Source of the DNA: Synechococcus sp. RS9916
GTDB taxonomy: Bacteria > Cyanobacteriota > Cyanobacteriia > PCC-6307 > Cyanobiaceae
NCBI RefSeq assembly: GCF_000153825.1
Contig: NZ_DS022299.1
Span: forward strand, 956,869 to 1,020,868
Length of the DNA: 64,000 bases
Direction: 5' to 3'
Of this stretch, positions 28,976 to 38,149 are shown in pieces; the first letter of the stretch is position 1; each line of letters starts with the position of its first letter. A model generated the notes under the pieces. The model worked only from the letters and a program-made list of their open reading frames with translations, had not been told where the DNA came from and did not search any database. Position numbers and translations under genes: made by a program.

Positions 28976-29149
28976 TCAGCGCAGCCCCAGCAACTCATCC
29001 CAAGCCAGAAAATGATCCGCTTCGATCAGATCCTGGCTGTCATCACAGCGCAGCGGCAGATGCAAAGCATGGTCTGAGGAAGGAGTTGATCCCTCAAGAC
29101 TGATGTGTTCCAGAGCGCAATCAACAGAAGCCAAGTTGATGCCTTTCAA
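28976..29149 (-). CDS. Candidate 57-aa acidic small protein (TTG start)
   Basis: A minus-strand frame bounded by stops reads LKGINLASVDCALEHIS, then HALHLPLRCDDSQDLIEADH and FLAWDELLGLR. Only a TTG at 29149 serves as a start, with GGTGA just upstream. The acidic, amphipathic composition and regular codons look protein-like, and no better frame covers 28960-29200. It is below usual length cut-offs and could be chance. Confidence 0.35.
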   Translation of the reverse strand: MKGINLASVDCALEHISLEGSTPSSDHALHLPLRCDDSQDLIEADHFLAWDELLGLR

Positions 29150-29209
29150 TCACCACTTCATGGTGACGCGAGCCTGGCGATTGAGGCGGTGTCGGTGAAC
29201 ACCAGACGC

Positions 29210-29455
29210 TCAGCCGTGAATGAAATGGCGCAGGCGACGAGACTCCTGGGCTGCTTGTTGCTGCAACTGACTGGCTGGCGTCGTGGATTGCTCCCGTTGC
29301 TGCGCAGCGAACACATCAGCCTCCGTGATTTGAAGGCCTCGCTCAGCTGCCAGGACGATTAACTCCTCCAGCTCCAGGGGCCCAGCCATCCGCTTAGCCA
29401 AATCGGGATCTTCGCCACGCATCGCCAGCAGCTGATCGAGATCGGCAAGAGCCAT
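29210..29455 (-). CDS. Nif11-domain small protein
   Basis: The 81-residue product starts MALADLDQLLAMRGEDPDLAKRM; a start at 29479 would add 8 residues. The pattern L-x-x-L-L-x-x-x-x-x-D-x-x-L-x-x-x-M followed by EELIVLAAERGLQITEADVFAAQQ matches the Nif11 domain. In other cyanobacteria this domain forms leader peptides of ribosomal natural products. Here the tail is Gln/Ser/Arg-rich, with no Gly-Gly cleavage site and no core rich in Cys or Ser/Thr, so it is probably a stand-alone Nif11 protein. No modification enzyme is nearby. Confidence 0.65.
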   Translation of the reverse strand: MALADLDQLLAMRGEDPDLAKRMAGPLELEELIVLAAERGLQITEADVFAAQQREQSTTPASQLQQQAAQESRRLRHFIHG

Positions 29456-29527
29456 CCACAACTCACATTGCGCAACCATTGTGCCGTTGCCCTGCTACAC
29501 CTGACGCAATCAGGGCAACCGGCAGCG

Positions 29528-29893
29528 ATGGAGTGGAAACGAGCAGCCTGGACACTGGTCCCCGTGGCAGGCATGAGCATGTTGAGCGTGCTGTTCTTGG
29601 TGCTTTGGCAAGCCCTCGGCCACCAAACCAGCAGCATCAATGAACTGCAGCAACGCCTGAGCGAACTGGAACAACTGCTGCAGGAGAGACCCTCAGCCAA
29701 CGATGCACTGCTGGATCAGCAACTCCAACAGCTGCAGAAGAATCAGCGGGAACTGGAAGACCGGATCAGCAGAACCGCCCTACAACAAACCGAGCTCCTC
29801 GAGCTTGAGCAACAAGTGCGGCGTCTGTCAGAGCTCCAGCAGAGCCAAACGCGGGATCGCTTGTTGCCCGATCCATTCAGCGCAACGCCTTAA
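29528..29893 (+). CDS. Membrane-anchored coiled-coil protein, 121 aa
   Basis: The product starts MEWKRAAWTLVPVAGMSMLSVLF, one membrane segment (about 8-30). The rest is a Gln/Glu/Leu heptad-like coil (INELQQRLSELEQLLQERP, LLDQQLQQLQKNQRELEDR, LLELEQQVRRLSELQQS) and a short tail. The topology resembles small cell-envelope coiled-coil proteins. Family unknown. Its stop interlocks with the stop of the convergent sugar-permease gene (TTAA). Confidence 0.65.
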   Translation: MEWKRAAWTLVPVAGMSMLSVLFLVLWQALGHQTSSINELQQRLSELEQLLQERPSANDALLDQQLQQLQKNQRELEDRISRTALQQTELLELEQQVRRLSELQQSQTRDRLLPDPFSATP

Positions 29894-30726
29894 CCCTTCA
29901 CCGCATCGCTGCTGGCGCTGGGCAGGATGAAACGCTGCAACAGCACGAACAGCACAAGCACAGGAAGAATGGAGACCACGGCCCCAGCGGCCACAACGCG
30001 CCAATCCAACGAAAAGCTGCTGGCCAGCTGCTGCAATCCCAGGGGCAAGGTGTAGAGACCAGGGTCATCGAGGATCACCAGAGGCCAGAGGAAATCGCTC
30101 CAGGTGCCGATGAACACAAACATCGCCAGGGTGATCAAATCCGCCCGGGCCGCTGGAATCATCACGTTCCACCATTCACCAAGCTTGCTGCAGCCATCGA
30201 TGCGCGCCGCCTCCTCCAGCTCCACGGGGACCGCCAGAAAGCTCTGCCGAAGCAAATAGAGGCCAAACGCCGTTGCAGCCTGGGGAATCACCAAGGCCAT
30301 CAGGGTGTTGCGCAACCCCAGCTGCACCATGAGCAGATAGAGAGGAATCATCACCACCTGAAAGGGGATCAGGATCGTGGCCACCACCAAGGCCAGCACC
30401 AGACCACGGCCTGCAAATCGCATGCGGGCCAGGGGATAGGCCGCCAGGGAGCAAAACAACAAATTGGCGACCACGGCCAACACACTCACGATGGTGCTGT
30501 TGAGCAGGTAGGTCCCCAGAGGGTTTTGGCGGAACAAACGGCCATAGGCCTCAAGACTGGGCTGGGCCGGCAATAACGCTGGAGGTGACGTGAAGATGTC
30601 TTCGGCAGGCCCCTTCAACGACGTGCTCACCAACCAGAGCAGGGGAACCAGCACCACCAGGGCCAACAGGATCAGCACCAGCAGCTGAAGCACAGCGCCA
30701 GCGCGGGAGCGCGCAGAAGCAGGCAT
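29890..30726 (-). CDS. Carbohydrate ABC transporter permease (MalG/GgtD type)
   Basis: The 278-residue protein has six hydrophobic segments and the inner-membrane EAA loop EEAARIDGCSKLGEWWNVMIP that contacts the ATPase. The MalG-type N-terminus (LLWLVSTSLKGPAEDIF) and motif YPLARMRFAGRG are present. Marine Synechococcus take up glucosylglycerol or trehalose-type solutes through GgtABCD, and this could be GgtD. The partner permease, binding protein and ATPase are not beside it. The ATG at 30726 lies 4 nt after the leuA stop, so it is likely co-transcribed with leuA. Confidence 0.85.
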   Translation of the reverse strand: MPASARSRAGAVLQLLVLILLALVVLVPLLWLVSTSLKGPAEDIFTSPPALLPAQPSLEAYGRLFRQNPLGTYLLNSTIVSVLAVVANLLFCSLAAYPLARMRFAGRGLVLALVVATILIPFQVVMIPLYLLMVQLGLRNTLMALVIPQAATAFGLYLLRQSFLAVPVELEEAARIDGCSKLGEWWNVMIPAARADLITLAMFVFIGTWSDFLWPLVILDDPGLYTLPLGLQQLASSFSLDWRVVAAGAVVSILPVLVLFVLLQRFILPSASSDAVKG

Positions 30727-30730
30727 CGAC

Positions 30731-32353
30731 TCAGAGGCTCGGGCGGGCGGACACCTCAGCGGTGTCTCGCTGCGGGTGGATGGGCTGATGGTGCTGCCCG
30801 GCAACGAGCCGGTTGAGGGCATTCACAAACGCCTGAGCTGCCGCCACCACCACATCGGTGTCGGCCGAATGACCGGAGAAAAGTTGGCCATCGCGGCGAA
30901 GGCGAATGGTCACCTCACCCATGGCATCAATGCCTTCGGTGACGGACTTCACCGAAAACTCCACCAACTCATTGGGAACGCCTGCCAGGGCATTCAGGGC
31001 CCTACACACCGCATCCACCGGACCGGTGCCGATGGAAGCAGCGGTCTGCTCCTGCCCCTCTTCATCGGCCAGGGTGACCGTGGCCGTGGGCTGAAGGCTG
31101 CTGCCGCAGCTCACCTGCACGAGCTTCAGCTGATAACGGGCTTCAGGTTGCTGCACCTGCTCGCTCACGATCGCTTCTAGATCACGATCGGTGATTTCAC
31201 GCTTGCGATCAGCCAGATCTTTGAAACGGGCAAACGCTTCATCGAGATCATCGCGGCTGAGGTCGTAGCCGAGCTCTTCCAAGCGAGCGCGCACAGCACT
31301 GCGGCCACTGAGCTTGCCCAGGGAAATGCGGTTGTCGCTGAGGCCAACGGTCTGGGCATCAACGATTTCGTAGGTGAGCCGGTTCTTCAGCACCCCGTCT
31401 TGATGGATACCCGACTCGTGGGCAAAGGCGTTGGCCCCCACGATCGCCTTGTTGGGCTGCACCACCATGCCGGTGAGATTCGACACCAGGCGGGAAGTTT
31501 TGGTGATTTCCTCCGTGCGCACCGCCGTGAGCGGCGTAGGTGAATCCTCTGCTCGACCGAAGAAGGGGTTGTAGTAGCGGCGACGCACGTGCAACGCCAT
31601 CACCAGTTCTTCCAGCGCAGCGTTACCGGCCCGTTCACCGATGCCGTTGATGGTGCACTCCAACTGGCGTGCTCCGTTTTTCACCGCCTCGAGGAAATTG
31701 GCGACTGCCAGGCCGAGATCGTTGTGGCCGTGCACCGACAACACCGCTTCATCGATGTTGGGCACGTGGGTGTTGATGCCACCAATCAGGGCACCAAATT
31801 CCGACGGGGTGGTGTACCCGACCGTGTCGGGAATGTTGATGGTGCTGGCGCCGGCAGCGATGGCGGCCTCGATCACCTCGTAAAGAAACTCGGGATCGCT
31901 GCGGCCTGCGTCTTCGCAGGAGAACTCCACGTCATCCACCAGAGAGCGGGCATAGGCCACCATCTCCGGCACGATCGCCAGCACCTCCTTGCGGCTCTTG
32001 CGCAATTTGTGTTCGAGGTGGATGTCGCTGGTGGCGATGAAGGTGTGAATGCGACGGCGAGGCGCCGGCGCTACAGCATCAGCACAGGCCTTGATATCAG
32101 CGCGGGAGGCGCGCGCCAGGCCGCAGATGATCGGACCGTTTTCGCCGCCCACCTGCTGGGCAATGCGCTGCACGGCCGAGAAATCCCCGGGGCTGGCAAA
32201 GGGGAACCCCGCCTCGATCACGTCGACGCCCAGGCGCGCCAGCTGCTGGGCAATGGCCAGCTTCTCTTCAAGATTGAGGCTGGCGCCAGGAGATTGCTCA
32301 CCATCCCGCAGGGTGGTGTCGAAGATCAAAACGCGGCCGGGGTCCTTGGCCAT
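30731..32353 (-). CDS. leuA: 2-isopropylmalate synthase
   Basis: First committed step of leucine synthesis, condensing acetyl-CoA with 2-oxoisovalerate. The 540-residue protein has the signature [17 protein letters not shown], the metal-binding HGHND motif ([17 protein letters not shown]), [17 protein letters not shown], and a C-terminal LeuA dimer regulatory domain (from about residue 390, ending near LNRLVAG) for leucine feedback. The first Met at 32353 fits the family. No leader peptide or attenuator was evident in the 128-nt upstream region. Confidence 0.97.
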   Translation of the reverse strand: MAKDPGRVLIFDTTLRDGEQSPGASLNLEEKLAIAQQLARLGVDVIEAGFPFASPGDFSAVQRIAQQVGGENGPIICGLARASRADIKACADAVAPAPRRRIHTFIATSDIHLEHKLRKSRKEVLAIVPEMVAYARSLVDDVEFSCEDAGRSDPEFLYEVIEAAIAAGASTINIPDTVGYTTPSEFGALIGGINTHVPNIDEAVLSVHGHNDLGLAVANFLEAVKNGARQLECTINGIGERAGNAALEELVMALHVRRRYYNPFFGRAEDSPTPLTAVRTEEITKTSRLVSNLTGMVVQPNKAIVGANAFAHESGIHQDGVLKNRLTYEIVDAQTVGLSDNRISLGKLSGRSAVRARLEELGYDLSRDDLDEAFARFKDLADRKREITDRDLEAIVSEQVQQPEARYQLKLVQVSCGSSLQPTATVTLADEEGQEQTAASIGTGPVDAVCRALNALAGVPNELVEFSVKSVTEGIDAMGEVTIRLRRDGQLFSGHSADTDVVVAAAQAFVNALNRLVAGQHHQPIHPQRDTAEVSARPSL

Positions 32354-32481
32354 GGCAACCTCGCGTGGGGGCGCTAGTCGGAATGACTATGAGTTAGCCC
32401 AGTCTAAGCGAGCGGGCGTGTCGAAACCTGCTGAAGCCAGGGCAATTACCGGTACATTCAGGCGACTGTTGGGGAGGGAGC

Positions 32482-34065
32482 GTGGAAAGCGGAGCACTGG
32501 CTCTTGTTCTCCACGCCCACCTTCCCTATGTGCGGGCGACGGCGCCCAATTCCCTGGAAGAAGACTGGTTCTTTCAGGCCCTGATCGAGTGCTACCTACC
32601 GCTGCTGGAGACCCTGGAGGCAGCCGCAGCTGATCCACAGCAGCAACCTCAGCTGACCATGGGCACCTCGCCCACGCTGCTCTCGCTGCTGGCTGACCCC
32701 ACCCTGCAGCGGCGATTCCCTCAGTGGATCAAGGCACGGCTGGGATTGCTTCACGAAGCACCTGCCGATCGACGGGAAGCAGCAGTTCACCTTCAGGCCA
32801 CGATCGAACGCCATCTCGCCAGCTGGCATGCCTGCAATGGCGATCTGATCAGCCGCTTTGCAGCCCTGCAGCGCCAAGGCGTGGTGGATCTGCTCACCTG
32901 CGGCGCCACTCACGGCTACCTCCCTCTGCTGCGTGAGCACCCTGAAGCGGTGCGCGCCCAGCTGCGCACGGCGGTGCGCGAACACCAGCGTCTGCTGGGT
33001 GAACGCCCCCTGGGCATCTGGCTGCCGGAGTGCGCCTACTACGAAGGCCTCGACGTTTGGATGCGTGATGCCGGCCTCCGCTACGCCGTTCTCGACGGCC
33101 ATGGCCTGCTGCACGCCAAACCGCGGCCCCGCTATGGGGTCTACGCCCCGATTTGCAGCCGCAATGGGGTGGCTTTCTTCGGGCGTGACAGCGACGCCAC
33201 CCTGCCGGTGTGGTCTGCCAAAGATGGCTACCCCGGCGATCCCGCTTACCGCGAGTTCCACCGCGACCTGGGCTGGGATCTTCCCCCGGAGCGCATCGCC
33301 GCCCATGGCCTTCCCGGCCAGCGCCCCCTTGGGCTGAAGCTGCATCGCGTCAGCAACCAAAGCGCTCCGCTGGATGCCAAGCAGCCCTACCAACCGGTGC
33401 AGGCGCAAGCCCGCACCCGCGAACACGCGCAGCACTTTCTCCAAGGCCGCCGCGACCAACTCGCCAACCTTCAGGCAGGGATGGGCACCGCACCGCTACT
33501 TGTGGCGCCCTTTGACGCCGAGCTCTTTGGCCACTGGTGGTTTGAAGGGCCCCAGTTCCTGGCCGAATTGTTCCGCCAAGGACCTGAGCAGGGCGTGCGC
33601 TTCAGCAGCCTGCGGGCTGCGTTGGGCGGAACACCCAACCTGCAGGTGTGTGACCCCTGCCCATCGAGCTGGGGCCGCGGTGGCTTCCACGACTACTGGC
33701 TGAACGAGACCAACGCCTGGATCGTGCCCGAGTGGAGCAAAGCCGGCCAAACGATGGTGGACCGCTGCAGCCGGGGTGTGGGAAGCGAGGCTGATTTACG
33801 CCTGTTGAACCAGGCTGGCCGCGAATTACTACTGGCCCAATCCAGCGACTGGAGCTTCATCCTGCGCTCAGGAACCACCACCGAACTGGCCAAAGAACGG
33901 GTGGAACGCCACCTGGGGCGCTTCTGGCGCTTGATGGCCGCCATCGACCACCGCGAAGAACTGCCCGAAGGCTGGCTGGTGGACGTGGAAACGGAAGATG
34001 CCCTGTTCCCACTGATCCAGCCCGCAGACTGGGCACGGCTCCACAACACCACCGCAATCCCTTAG
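32482..34065 (+). CDS. GH57 family 1,4-alpha-glucan branching enzyme
   Basis: The 527-residue cytoplasmic protein starts with GTG. GH57 conserved regions are visible: HAHLPYVRA at the N-terminus, GATHGYLPLL, GIWLPECAYYEGLD with the nucleophile Glu, and PFDAELFGHWWFEGP with the acid/base Asp. A C-terminal helical domain with PSSWGRGGFHDYWLNETNAW is typical of the branching-enzyme (AmyC/TTHA1902-like) subgroup. It introduces alpha-1,6 branches into glycogen. Together with malQ it makes two glucan-modifying enzymes here. It diverges from leuA, and a hairpin separates it from crtL. Confidence 0.88.
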   Translation: MESGALALVLHAHLPYVRATAPNSLEEDWFFQALIECYLPLLETLEAAAADPQQQPQLTMGTSPTLLSLLADPTLQRRFPQWIKARLGLLHEAPADRREAAVHLQATIERHLASWHACNGDLISRFAALQRQGVVDLLTCGATHGYLPLLREHPEAVRAQLRTAVREHQRLLGERPLGIWLPECAYYEGLDVWMRDAGLRYAVLDGHGLLHAKPRPRYGVYAPICSRNGVAFFGRDSDATLPVWSAKDGYPGDPAYREFHRDLGWDLPPERIAAHGLPGQRPLGLKLHRVSNQSAPLDAKQPYQPVQAQARTREHAQHFLQGRRDQLANLQAGMGTAPLLVAPFDAELFGHWWFEGPQFLAELFRQGPEQGVRFSSLRAALGGTPNLQVCDPCPSSWGRGGFHDYWLNETNAWIVPEWSKAGQTMVDRCSRGVGSEADLRLLNQAGRELLLAQSSDWSFILRSGTTTELAKERVERHLGRFWRLMAAIDHREELPEGWLVDVETEDALFPLIQPADWARLHNTTAIP

Positions 34066-34089
34066 ATGAGGGAGTTCAACGCCAAGCCG

Positions 34090-34109
34090 TCTCCCTCAAC
34101 TGAGGGAGA
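34090..34109. terminator. Hairpin between convergent GH57 and crtL genes
   Basis: TCTCCCTCA and TGAGGGAGA flank two bases, giving an almost perfect 20-nt palindrome. A second TGAGGGAG copy at about 34067, just after the GH57 stop, could pair with the same left arm. There is no T-tract on either strand, so it may be a bidirectional processing or weak termination site. Confidence 0.5.
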
Positions 34110-34114
34110 AATCC

Positions 34115-35371
34115 TCAAAACCGCGGAGCTTGATCCTGCGCCGCCCCTAATACAAGCCCTCGCCGCAACTCCCATGGGGATAGGGCGAACAAGCGCAGCA
34201 TCACCCCCATCAAGCGTGGCAATGGCAAGGTGTTGGTGAGGAAGCCAAACCACTCCTCCCTCGGCAACGAGAAAAAGGTGGCGAAATGGGTGCGCAACAA
34301 CGCTTCGTTGAAGCCCATCAATCGGCCCAAGCCGAACTGATAGAGCTGATGGCGCAACACCAACTCCATCGGCCAGAGCGCTTGCCATCCCCGTTGCGCC
34401 AACGCTGCTGAGCCAAGGCTTTGATTGGCGATGGCTTCGGCCAAGGCCTGAGCCAAGGCTGGTCCGCGCCGCAGCAGCGCACCCACCATGTAGCCCGAGG
34501 CAGGATGCACCATGCTTGCCGCACCCCCAAAGGCCAGCACCGGTTGGTTGCGATCCGGCAGCGGCAGGTTCATCGGGAAGAGGCAGAACTCTTCATGGAT
34601 CACCTCAGTGATCTCAACGCCGCGCAGATCCAAACGCTGCTGCAACCGTTGCTTGAGCACGTCGTAGGGAACACCCGGTGCCAAGGCGAGCGAGGTTTCT
34701 TCCACGAAGAACACCCCATCGCCCAGATCCATCGCATACAGAAACGTTGGCGGTTCGCTGCGCTGCTCCTCTCTGAGGTGATCACAGCGATAGTCCATCA
34801 ACACAAACCGTCCCGGATCAATCGGCGGTTGGGAGAAACGCGCCACCACCCCGTAGGCCGCCTGGCCCGCCACCGGCCCCTGATCCGGCCTGCGAATGTG
34901 GGGCGTGCGCGAACCAGAAGCATCAATCACCAGGCGCGCCTGCAAGCTGGTGCCCGATGCACAGCTGACGCTGGTGGTTGCACCCTTCACCTCCACTCGC
35001 TGGGCTGTGCCTTGATGCCACACCACACCGTCGGCGCGATCCAACCAGTAGCGCTGCAGCGCTGCCCGATCAAACAAGCCGTAGTCGATCCCGTGGGCAT
35101 GGCTCTGATCCTGAGCCGTTGATCCGCCTTCGCCGAAATAACTGACGGTGTCGCTCCAGCGGTGCTCCAGCAGGTGCTCGAGACCCACCGCCTTCAGTTC
35201 ATCCGCCCAGATGCCGTAGGTGTTCGGCCAGGGACCATCAACCGCATCCGGGGCAATGCAGCCCACAGCAACGCCCCGTTGATTCAGTTCTGAGGCAATG
35301 CAGAGGGCAGCAGGTCCGCCCCCCAGCACCAACACATCGAGGTGATCAGCACCAGCCAAGTTGTCCGGCAA
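34115..35371 (-). CDS. crtL: Lycopene beta-cyclase
   Basis: Cyclises lycopene to beta-carotene using bound reduced flavin. The 418-residue protein has the dinucleotide-binding motif VLVLGGGPAALCIASEL, the conserved PNTYGIWADEL, YGVVARF, MDYRCDH, FVEETSLA and HPASGYMVG segments of the CrtL plant/cyanobacterial family. The start is a TTG at 35371, 2 nt after the gyrA stop, so the gene appears coupled to gyrA. crtE in this window supplies the C20 precursor. Confidence 0.94.
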   Translation of the reverse strand: MPDNLAGADHLDVLVLGGGPAALCIASELNQRGVAVGCIAPDAVDGPWPNTYGIWADELKAVGLEHLLEHRWSDTVSYFGEGGSTAQDQSHAHGIDYGLFDRAALQRYWLDRADGVVWHQGTAQRVEVKGATTSVSCASGTSLQARLVIDASGSRTPHIRRPDQGPVAGQAAYGVVARFSQPPIDPGRFVLMDYRCDHLREEQRSEPPTFLYAMDLGDGVFFVEETSLALAPGVPYDVLKQRLQQRLDLRGVEITEVIHEEFCLFPMNLPLPDRNQPVLAFGGAASMVHPASGYMVGALLRRGPALAQALAEAIANQSLGSAALAQRGWQALWPMELVLRHQLYQFGLGRLMGFNEALLRTHFATFFSLPREEWFGFLTNTLPLPRLMGVMLRLFALSPWELRRGLVLGAAQDQAPRF

Positions 35372-35373
35372 GA

Positions 35374-38010
35374 TCAGCTGTCCTGCTCTGCGCTGGTTTC
35401 GGGCACTTCAGCGGCTTCCGTATCAGGCGCAGTGGCGTCAGCGTCATCCTCATCGGATTCCGCTTGCGGCGGCACCAGCACCACCTTGAGCAGGCTGTCG
35501 CCCTTGTCGAGCTTCTGCAGACGCACACCTGTAGCAGCACGCGATTGCTGAGGAATGGCATCGGCACTGGTGCGCACGATCACCCCCTTCTCGCTCACCA
35601 ACAGCAGCTCTTCGCCGGCGCCAAGCACCCGCAAGGCCACCAGCTCATCGCCCTGATTGCGGAACTTCATGCCGCGCAAACCCATGCCGGCCCGTTTCTG
35701 CAGGCGGAACTGGGTCACAGGAACTCGTTTGCCCAGGCCGCTCGCGGACGCCACAAGCACCCACGGGCCTTCGCTAGCTGCAGATCCCTCGTCGTCGTCT
35801 GCCGCGTCGTCGCTGCTCTGGGCCACCTTGTCGGCCAGCTCGACCGGCAGCACATCCATGCTCACCAGGGCATCTCCGTCGCGGAGATTCATGGAGCGCA
35901 CGCCACGGGCGGTGCGTCCAAGAGGGCGAAGCTCCTCATCGCTCAGGCGGAAGTGGATGGTCATGCCGGCCCTGGTGCCGATCAGCACGCTGTCGCCCGG
36001 CACCGCCTGACGCACCCAAGTGAGAGCATCGCCCTCCTCAAGGTTGATGGCAATCAAACCGTTGGAACGGATGTTGCTGAAGGCCGACAGGCGGGTGCGC
36101 TTGATGAACCCACCACTGGTGAGCATCAACAAATCACTGTCATCGCTGAATTCCGACACCGCCAGCAGCGTGGTGATCGCTTCTTCCCGGGGAATTGGCA
36201 GCAGCTGAACCACCGGGGTGCCCTTGGCGGTGCGGCTGCACTGGGGCACGCGATAGGCCGGCAGCGCATACGACACACCCCGATCGCTGAACAGCAACAA
36301 CGTGTCGTGGTCGTTGCAGCTGATGAACAGCTTCACCGCCTCTTCACCCTGACTGCGGGTGCCCGCCTTTCCACGGGTGCCGCGGCTGGTGGCCTCAAAC
36401 TCGCTCACCGGCATGCGCTTGAGGTAGCCGGTTTCGGTCAGCAACACCACCGAACGCTCATTGGCGATCAGGTCGATGTCTTCCAGACCGGCGGCGATGT
36501 TGAGGATTTCAGTGCGGCGCTCGATCGGGTAGCGATCGCGCAGCTGGGTCAGCTCCTCCTGGATGATCCCGAACACCCGCTCGCGGCGGCCGAGAATGTC
36601 TTTGTAATCGGCAATCTTGGCGACCAGGTCCTCGTGTTCGAGACGGATCTTGTCGGCTTCCAGTGCCGTGAGCCGGCGCAGCTGCATCTGCAGGATGGCG
36701 TCTGCCTGGATGTCAGTAAGCCCATGGCGCTCCTGCAGCTGCTGGCGAGCAGTGGCCGTGTCAGAGGCAGCGCGGATCAGGGCAATGATCGGATCGAGCT
36801 GGTCGAGGGCCAACAGCAGGCCCAGCAGGATGTGATCCCGCTCTTCCGCTTTGCGCAGCAGATAACGGGTGCGGCGCTCGATCGTCTCGACCCGGAAGTC
36901 GATGAACACCTGCAGCATCCGGCGCAGGGTGAGCAGGATCGGCTCACCATTCACCAGCGCCAGCATGTGGGCGCTGAAGTTGCTCTGCAGCGGCGTGAGC
37001 TTGAACAGGTTGTTGAGCACCACCTGCGGGTAGGCATCACGTCGCAACTCGACAACGATGCGCATGCCGTCGCGATCGCTTTCGTCACGGATGTCTGAGA
37101 TGCCTTCGAGCTTCTTGTCGTTCACCATCTCGGCAATGCGCTCAATCAGCGCCGCCTTGTTGGTTTGGTAAGGAAGCTCGGTGATGATCACGGCATCACG
37201 ATCGGGCCGGCCTGGAGCTTCGATCGTTTCGATCGCCGCCACGCCGCGCATGGTCACAGAACCGCGTCCGGTGAGGTAGGTCTCGCGAATGCCGGCGCGC
37301 CCAAGAATCTGACCACCAGTCGGAAAGTCGGGGCCAGGAATGATGCGGAGGAGCTCTTCTTCCTCGAGCTCGGGGTTCTCAATCAGCGCCAGCAGACCAT
37401 TGATCAGCTCCCCCAGGTTGTGGGGAGGGATGTTGGTGGCCATCCCCACCGCAATGCCCGCCGAACCATTGAGCAGCAGCTGGGGAATGCGAGCCGGCAG
37501 CACCGTGGGCTCCTGCTGTGAGCCGTCGAAGTTGTCGGCAAAATCAACGGTTTCCGCCTCGATGTCTTCGAGGAGGCTGTCGGTGGTGAGTGCCCGCAGC
37601 CGCGATTCGGTGTATCGCATGGCGGCCGGAGGGTCATTGTCCACCGAACCGAAGTTGCCGTGCCCGTCGATCAGGGGCATCGACATCGAGAAGTCCTGGG
37701 CCATGCGCACCAGGGCGTCGTAAACCGCCGTATCTCCGTGGGGGTGGTACTTGCCCAGCACCTCACCCACCACACGGGCGCACTTTCTGTAAGGCCGATC
37801 GCTGGTCAGACCCAGCTCATACATCGCGTAGAGGATGCGGCGATGCACGGGCTTCAAGCCGTCGCGGGCGTCAGGCAAAGCACGCCCGACGATCACGCTC
37901 ATCGCGTACTCCAGATAGGAGCGCGACATCTCGTTACGCAGATCCGTCTGGATGATCCGGTCGTCGGACTCGCCGGGACCGCCGTTGCCGGGCCCCACTG
38001 GATCCGCCAT
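35374..38010 (-). CDS. gyrA: DNA gyrase subunit A
   Basis: Catalytic breakage-reunion subunit of gyrase. The 878-residue protein has the GyrA N-terminal region ([23 protein letters not shown] split over the start), [20 protein letters not shown] and the active-site Tyr in [10 protein letters not shown]. Six C-terminal beta-pinwheel repeats follow (for example [31 protein letters not shown]), then an acidic D/E/A tail. The canonical GyrA box QRRGGRG is replaced by SRGTRGKAG, as in other cyanobacterial GyrA proteins. A ParC identity is less likely given that similarity. crtL follows immediately. Confidence 0.94.
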   Translation of the reverse strand: MADPVGPGNGGPGESDDRIIQTDLRNEMSRSYLEYAMSVIVGRALPDARDGLKPVHRRILYAMYELGLTSDRPYRKCARVVGEVLGKYHPHGDTAVYDALVRMAQDFSMSMPLIDGHGNFGSVDNDPPAAMRYTESRLRALTTDSLLEDIEAETVDFADNFDGSQQEPTVLPARIPQLLLNGSAGIAVGMATNIPPHNLGELINGLLALIENPELEEEELLRIIPGPDFPTGGQILGRAGIRETYLTGRGSVTMRGVAAIETIEAPGRPDRDAVIITELPYQTNKAALIERIAEMVNDKKLEGISDIRDESDRDGMRIVVELRRDAYPQVVLNNLFKLTPLQSNFSAHMLALVNGEPILLTLRRMLQVFIDFRVETIERRTRYLLRKAEERDHILLGLLLALDQLDPIIALIRAASDTATARQQLQERHGLTDIQADAILQMQLRRLTALEADKIRLEHEDLVAKIADYKDILGRRERVFGIIQEELTQLRDRYPIERRTEILNIAAGLEDIDLIANERSVVLLTETGYLKRMPVSEFEATSRGTRGKAGTRSQGEEAVKLFISCNDHDTLLLFSDRGVSYALPAYRVPQCSRTAKGTPVVQLLPIPREEAITTLLAVSEFSDDSDLLMLTSGGFIKRTRLSAFSNIRSNGLIAINLEEGDALTWVRQAVPGDSVLIGTRAGMTIHFRLSDEELRPLGRTARGVRSMNLRDGDALVSMDVLPVELADKVAQSSDDAADDDEGSAASEGPWVLVASASGLGKRVPVTQFRLQKRAGMGLRGMKFRNQGDELVALRVLGAGEELLLVSEKGVIVRTSADAIPQQSRAATGVRLQKLDKGDSLLKVVLVPPQAESDEDDADATAPDTEAAEVPETSAEQDS

Positions 38011-38149
38011 ACAAGACCTAAAAGCCTTTGCGAGTTTATCGCGGCAGTGCCCGGCTCACCAGGTATTGCAATCAACACCAATAACGAAGGCAAACGGAAT
38101 AAATCCGGCGATCGCCCTTAAGGTGCGCGCGATCGTGCTTGCCCCGGCG

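Noticed and set aside
35464-37098. Long plus-strand open frame (over 500 codons) antisense to gyrA
   Set aside because: It mirrors gyrA codons in high-GC sequence, is His/Gln-rich without domains, and gyrA is certain on the other strand.
37680-37760. Thr at the quinolone-resistance position of GyrA ([10 protein letters not shown])
   Set aside because: Thr or Ser at this place is a common wild-type residue; alone it does not indicate acquired resistance.
38107-38116. HIP1-like octamer core in GGCGATCGCC
   Set aside because: Only a single copy stood out by eye near here; no abundance claim can be made without counting.
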